This document shows, piece by piece, positions 62,874-64,000 of a stretch of DNA of 64,000 bases. The notes under the pieces are model-generated. The model did not search any database. It was not told where the DNA came from and saw only the letters and a list, made by a program, of their open reading frames with translations. The stretch's first letter is position 1, and each line of letters starts with the position of its first letter. This DNA is from Paenibacillus sp. MMS20-IR301 (lineage in GTDB: Bacteria; Bacillota; Bacilli; Paenibacillales; Paenibacillaceae). The position numbers were made by a program, and so were the translations under genes. The stretch is taken from NCBI RefSeq assembly GCF_032302195.1, contig NZ_CP135275.1, positions 1,302,001-1,366,000 on the forward strand, given 5' to 3'.

Positions 62874-64000
62874 AGAAGACAATAAGGATAAGCTGCGCGT
62901 ATACGAATATGCAAAGTCTCTGAACATGAGCAGTAAAGAAATTATTACAATTCTGAAGCGTTTGGATGTCCCTGTGAATAATCATATGAGTGTCATGGAG
63001 AATGGCTCCGTGAACAAAGTTGAGCAGTTCTTCAAGGATATCAAGTCAAATGCTGCAGCCAAGCGGGATGCCGGCACCAGCAGCCGTCCGGTCACTACCG
63101 GAGCGGTAAAAGCTGAACCCCAGAGTGCTCAGAATGCCAACAAAAATCAACCGGAAAAGCAGGTAGGTATGAACAGTAACCAAAACAACAACCAATCGAC
63201 GACGTCCCCAAGGCCCCAAAGCGGACAAGATTCCCGCAGAACACAATCAACAGGCAACACCCAGAATTCACGTCCGCAAGGCAGCTCTACCGGCGGCAAC
63301 CGTCCGCAGGGCAGCTCCAGCGGCAGCCGTCCGCAAGGCTCCACCGGCAGCAACCGTCCGCAAGGCAGTTCCACTGGCGGCAGCCGTCCGCAGGGCAGCT
63401 CCACCGGCGGCAACCGTCCGCAGGGCAGCTCCACTGGCGGCAGCCGTCCGCAAGGCAGCTCCACCGGCGGCAGCCGTCCGCAGGGCAGCTCAAGCGGCAA
63501 CCGTCCGCAAGGCAGCTCCACTGGCGGCAGCCGTCCGCAGGGCAGCTCCACTGGCAGCCGTCCGCAAGGACAAGGCGCACCGCGTACCGGCGACCGTCCG
63601 CAGGGACAAGGCAATGCAGGCGGAGATTTCTCGCGCGGCGGAGACAGAGGTCCTAAGAAGAACGCTACTGGCGGCAGACCGAACAACAACGGCAACCAGA
63701 AGCGTTTTGAAGACGGCAAAGGCGGCAATGGCAATTTCCGCGGCCGTGGCGGCAAGAATAACCGCGGCAGGAACCAGCCGGTTGTATACCGTGAGAAGAT
63801 CGACAACACACCGAAGAAAATAATTGTCCGCGGCAGCATGACTGTCGGTGAGACAGCGAAACTGCTGCATAAGGATGCATCCGAAGTAATCAAGAAGCTG
63901 ATCTCGATGGGCGTTATGGCCACAATCAATCAGGAGCTTGATATCGATACAATTCTGCTGCTTTCCGGCGAGTTCGGTGTTGAAGTAGAAGTGAAGATTC
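62866..64000 (+). CDS. infB: Translation initiation factor IF-2 (3' partial)
   Basis: The start is TTG 62866, with GGAGGTGG at 62853-62860, overlapping the ylxQ stop; the frame stays open to the window end (378 residues seen). The first IF2_N domain is near residues 10-45 (LRVYEYAKSLNMSSKEIITILKRLDVPVNNH). A long linker with 12 RPQG-containing repeats follows (residues 136-253), then a Gly/Arg/Asn-rich stretch. The second IF2_N domain begins near residue 319 (IIVRGSMTVGETAKLLHKDASEVIKKLISMG). The GTPase and C-terminal domains lie outside. IF-2 places initiator tRNA on the ribosome. Confidence 0.96.
   Translation, partial: MTKEDNKDKLRVYEYAKSLNMSSKEIITILKRLDVPVNNHMSVMENGSVNKVEQFFKDIKSNAAAKRDAGTSSRPVTTGAVKAEPQSAQNANKNQPEKQVGMNSNQNNNQSTTSPRPQSGQDSRRTQSTGNTQNSRPQGSSTGGNRPQGSSSGSRPQGSTGSNRPQGSSTGGSRPQGSSTGGNRPQGSSTGGSRPQGSSTGGSRPQGSSSGNRPQGSSTGGSRPQGSSTGSRPQGQGAPRTGDRPQGQGNAGGDFSRGGDRGPKKNATGGRPNNNGNQKRFEDGKGGNGNFRGRGGKNNRGRNQPVVYREKIDNTPKKIIVRGSMTVGETAKLLHKDASEVIKKLISMGVMATINQELDIDTILLLSGEFGVEVEVKI
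63271..63624 (+). repeat. In-frame minisatellite in the infB linker
   Basis: Ten tandem units of 27 or 30 bp encode RPQGSSTGG[SN] or shortened forms, followed by two degenerate RPQGQG units. Units differ by whole codons and by synonymous third-base changes (CAG/CAA, ACC/ACT) so the protein stays in frame. Suitable for slippage or unequal recombination in nature; length may vary between strains. Confidence 0.9.

Noticed and set aside
63271..63558. Could the tandem repeats be a CRISPR array?
   Set aside because: Units are directly adjacent, coding, in frame and without unique spacers.
63147..63929. Minus-strand frames opposite the infB linker with repeated residues
   Set aside because: They arise because the 27/30-bp repeats avoid stops in several frames; the + frame joins two IF2_N domains with a proper start.

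Overview
This 64 kb window is a contiguous, colinear stretch of core chromosome from a flagellated, spore-former-type Firmicute, most likely Paenibacillus or a close relative. The evidence is the gene order, which follows the Bacillus subtilis ylqG-ylqH-sucCD-dprA-topA-trmFO-clpQ-clpY-fla/che-sigD-swrB-rpsB-tsf-pyrH-frr-uppS-cdsA-dxr-rasP-proS-polC-rimP-nusA-ylxR-ylxQ-infB region almost gene for gene. Base composition is moderate (roughly 50-53% GC by eye), Shine-Dalgarno sequences are strong (GGAGG type), TTG/GTG starts are frequent, and family hallmarks such as FliY, SwrD, CheC/CheD and PolC are present. Nearly all genes are on the + strand; only ohr is on the - strand. I see no tRNA, rRNA, CRISPR array, insertion sequence, prophage or other mobile element.

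Layout. 1-2478: the 3' part of a FliK-like gene (ylqG), a truncated FlhB-like gene (ylqH), yraN, a small CxxC zinc-ribbon-like protein and a calcineurin-like phosphoesterase. 2691-5595: the DNA-uptake/recombination helicase comM, then a divergent organic-peroxide pair (ohr, ohrR). 5944-14965: succinyl-CoA synthetase (sucCD), dprA, topA, trmFO and the HslVU protease. xerC (codV) and codY, which flank hslVU in B. subtilis, are not here. 15342-47020: a fla/che operon of about 32 kb encoding the rod, MS ring, C ring, export gate, hook, stator helper, chemotaxis proteins and the motility sigma factor SigD, followed by a tail of poorly understood genes. 47217-54347: rpsB-tsf-pyrH-frr-uppS-cdsA-dxr-rseP (translation, UMP kinase, isoprenoid, phospholipid and envelope proteolysis). 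54450-60378: an archaeal/eukaryote-type prolyl-tRNA synthetase and the replicative polymerase PolC. 60627-64000: the rimP-nusA-rnpM-ylxQ-infB operon, with infB cut by the window end.

How the genes work together. The fla/che block carries the type III export gate (FliPQR-FlhBA) and its ATPase complex (FliHIJ). It also carries the basal body (FlgBC, FliEF), the switch (FliGMY) and the hook with its cap and length control (FlgE, FlgD, FliK). Placement GTPases (FlhF, FlhG) and the CheA/W/Y/B/C/D signalling core complete it. SigD near the 3' end would switch on late genes elsewhere. Candidate controls visible in the DNA are a cluster of Spo0A-box-like sequences before flgB, and an extended -10 promoter plus terminator-like hairpin between flgE and swrD. 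There are also very good sigma-A promoters with structured leaders before rpsB and rimP, and a series of hairpins between the translation genes.

No clearly novel multi-gene system is visible. The points most worth a second look are the FliK-like/FlhB-like pair at the left edge, the uncharacterised accessory proteins around sigD, the flgE/swrD regulatory gap, the in-situ ProRS type, the in-frame minisatellite in infB, and the structured leaders.
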